Positions 12,681-13,448 of a stretch of 13,448 nt of DNA are shown piece after piece; position 1 is the first letter of the stretch, and each line of letters starts with the position of its first letter. The stretch spans positions 1 through 13,448 of the forward strand of contig JAEOTJ010000384.1 of assembly GCA_016839905.1 (NCBI GenBank), read 5' to 3'. Under the pieces are notes generated by a model that had not been told where the DNA came from, searched no databases, and saw nothing but the letters and a program-made list of their open reading frames with translations. Source of the DNA: Promethearchaeota archaeon (GTDB lineage: Archaea; Asgardarchaeota; Lokiarchaeia; Sigynarchaeales; SOKP01). Both the position numbers and the translations under genes were made by a program.

Positions 12681-13448
12681 TTATTCAAGATTTAGATCTT
12701 CAGATACATATTCGACATAACTGGTATTTTCCGTCATTGTACCATTCCAATACATTCGCATCCGCCATTCCGACCAAATACCGCCAGGGTCTCCATTGTA
12801 CATGAATTCCTTATAAAAACCCATCATGTAATCCGATAACTCTTTTCTACCTACTTCATTCTCTGGACACCAGGCCGTATTGTTTACCGGCCAAGCTTCC
12901 TCTGCTTCTACGTTACCAAACATGAATGGAAGATCCATTCCATGAGACGCTCCAATACTGTCATTAAGTGGATAAGGCAACGCTTTCCAACTGAACTGGA
13001 AAGTCCAAACATCAGATTGATGTTGAGTCATATAATCTGCGGGTAGATCTGTACCATATATTCGGATAACACTGCTAGCTGCAAATGAAGAACCACCTAT
13101 CATATCTATAACGATATCCCTTAACCATTGAGGAGAATTATTCTCACCGATCACACCATCAATAGCAGATGACCTATTATCCGGAATGCCTCTTCCAAAC
13201 ATCCCGTCATAGTATGCTCCTTCATCCATCATTTGAGCAAGGAATATCTTAACTTCCTCCTCGCAGCATCCAATTATCGTAGGTACTTGAATATAATCTC
13301 CCTCGTCCAAATTTACAAATGGATCAACAGCACAAACCAAACCATCTCCAAATAAATTTGGCATGGACATTACACCCGCTAATCCTGCTTCTGCAGAAGC
13401 GGCTTTTCGACACTCGAAGAGATCTATCATATCAGCATCCATGAGCCA
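12681..13448 (-). CDS. Type B carboxylesterase/lipase family protein (C-terminal part)
   Basis: An alpha/beta-hydrolase of the carboxylesterase type B family, which cleaves carboxylic esters; the natural substrate is unknown. The minus-strand frame is open to the window edge, so the first methionine (13442) is probably internal: Trp-Leu codons precede it and the expected nucleophile motif GESAG is missing, presumably outside. What remains (about 255 residues) fits the C-terminal half. VPTIIGCCEEEVKIFL corresponds to the G-x-n-x-x-E-g segment with the acid residue. DVWTFQFSWKA is the family strand. GASHGMDLPFMFGN holds the catalytic histidine (His167 from that Met). GRKELSDYMMGFYKEFMYNGDPG...W is the typical end helix. 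Sequons near the C-terminus (NGTM, ENTS) and family habit allow secretion, but no signal peptide can be seen here. It converges on gdhA across the IS remnant. Confidence 0.85.
   Translation of the reverse strand, partial: WLMDADMIDLFECRKAASAEAGLAGVMSMPNLFGDGLVCAVDPFVNLDEGDYIQVPTIIGCCEEEVKIFLAQMMDEGAYYDGMFGRGIPDNRSSAIDGVIGENNSPQWLRDIVIDMIGGSSFAASSVIRIYGTDLPADYMTQHQSDVWTFQFSWKALPYPLNDSIGASHGMDLPFMFGNVEAEEAWPVNNTAWCPENEVGRKELSDYMMGFYKEFMYNGDPGGIWSEWRMRMYWNGTMTENTSYVEYVSEDLNLE

Overview
The window looks like chromosomal DNA from an archaeon, most likely an Asgard archaeon of the Lokiarchaeia type. This is inferred from four things: an archaeal TFB gene; AT-rich intergenic DNA with BRE/TATA promoters and T-tract ends instead of bacterial -35/-10 boxes; very large Asn/Tyr/Asp-rich secreted proteins; and Ig-like repeats with the 'MWYTLDGG' signature, which I associate with Lokiarchaeal surface proteins. 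Species cannot be read from the sequence.

Layout. 1-551 (minus): 5' part of a GMP synthase glutamine amidotransferase gene, cut by the window edge. 876-5138 and 5314-9375 (plus): two giant tandem paralogues, each with its own near-identical promoter. They share about 1020 residues (signal peptide, a jelly-roll-like domain, three ~200-residue aromatic repeats and a divergent fourth unit), then switch abruptly to unrelated C-termini. The first has one membrane helix and a cytoplasmic tail of three eight-cysteine zinc-ribbon modules with identical cysteine spacing. The second has three Ig-like domains, an acidic linker and a C-terminal membrane anchor. 9502-10440 (minus): a transcription factor B with an unusual zinc ribbon. 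A 10-2-10 bp perfect palindrome abuts its putative BRE/TATA. 10762-12105 (plus): glutamate dehydrogenase of the E. coli/fungal type. 12242-12480 (minus): a remnant of an IS200/IS605-type element, keeping a degraded TnpB C-terminal tail and a cluster of hairpins like an omegaRNA scaffold. 12681-13448 (minus): C-terminal half of a type B carboxylesterase, cut by the window edge.

The genes do not form one operon: orientations alternate and each plus-strand gene has its own promoter. The most novel part is the surface-protein pair. The first protein has the layout of a one-pass receptor or scaffold, with a large, probably glycosylated ectodomain coupled to a 12 x CxxC cytoplasmic tail. The second carries the same ectodomain on an extended, membrane-anchored stalk. 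Their ligands and partners are unknown.
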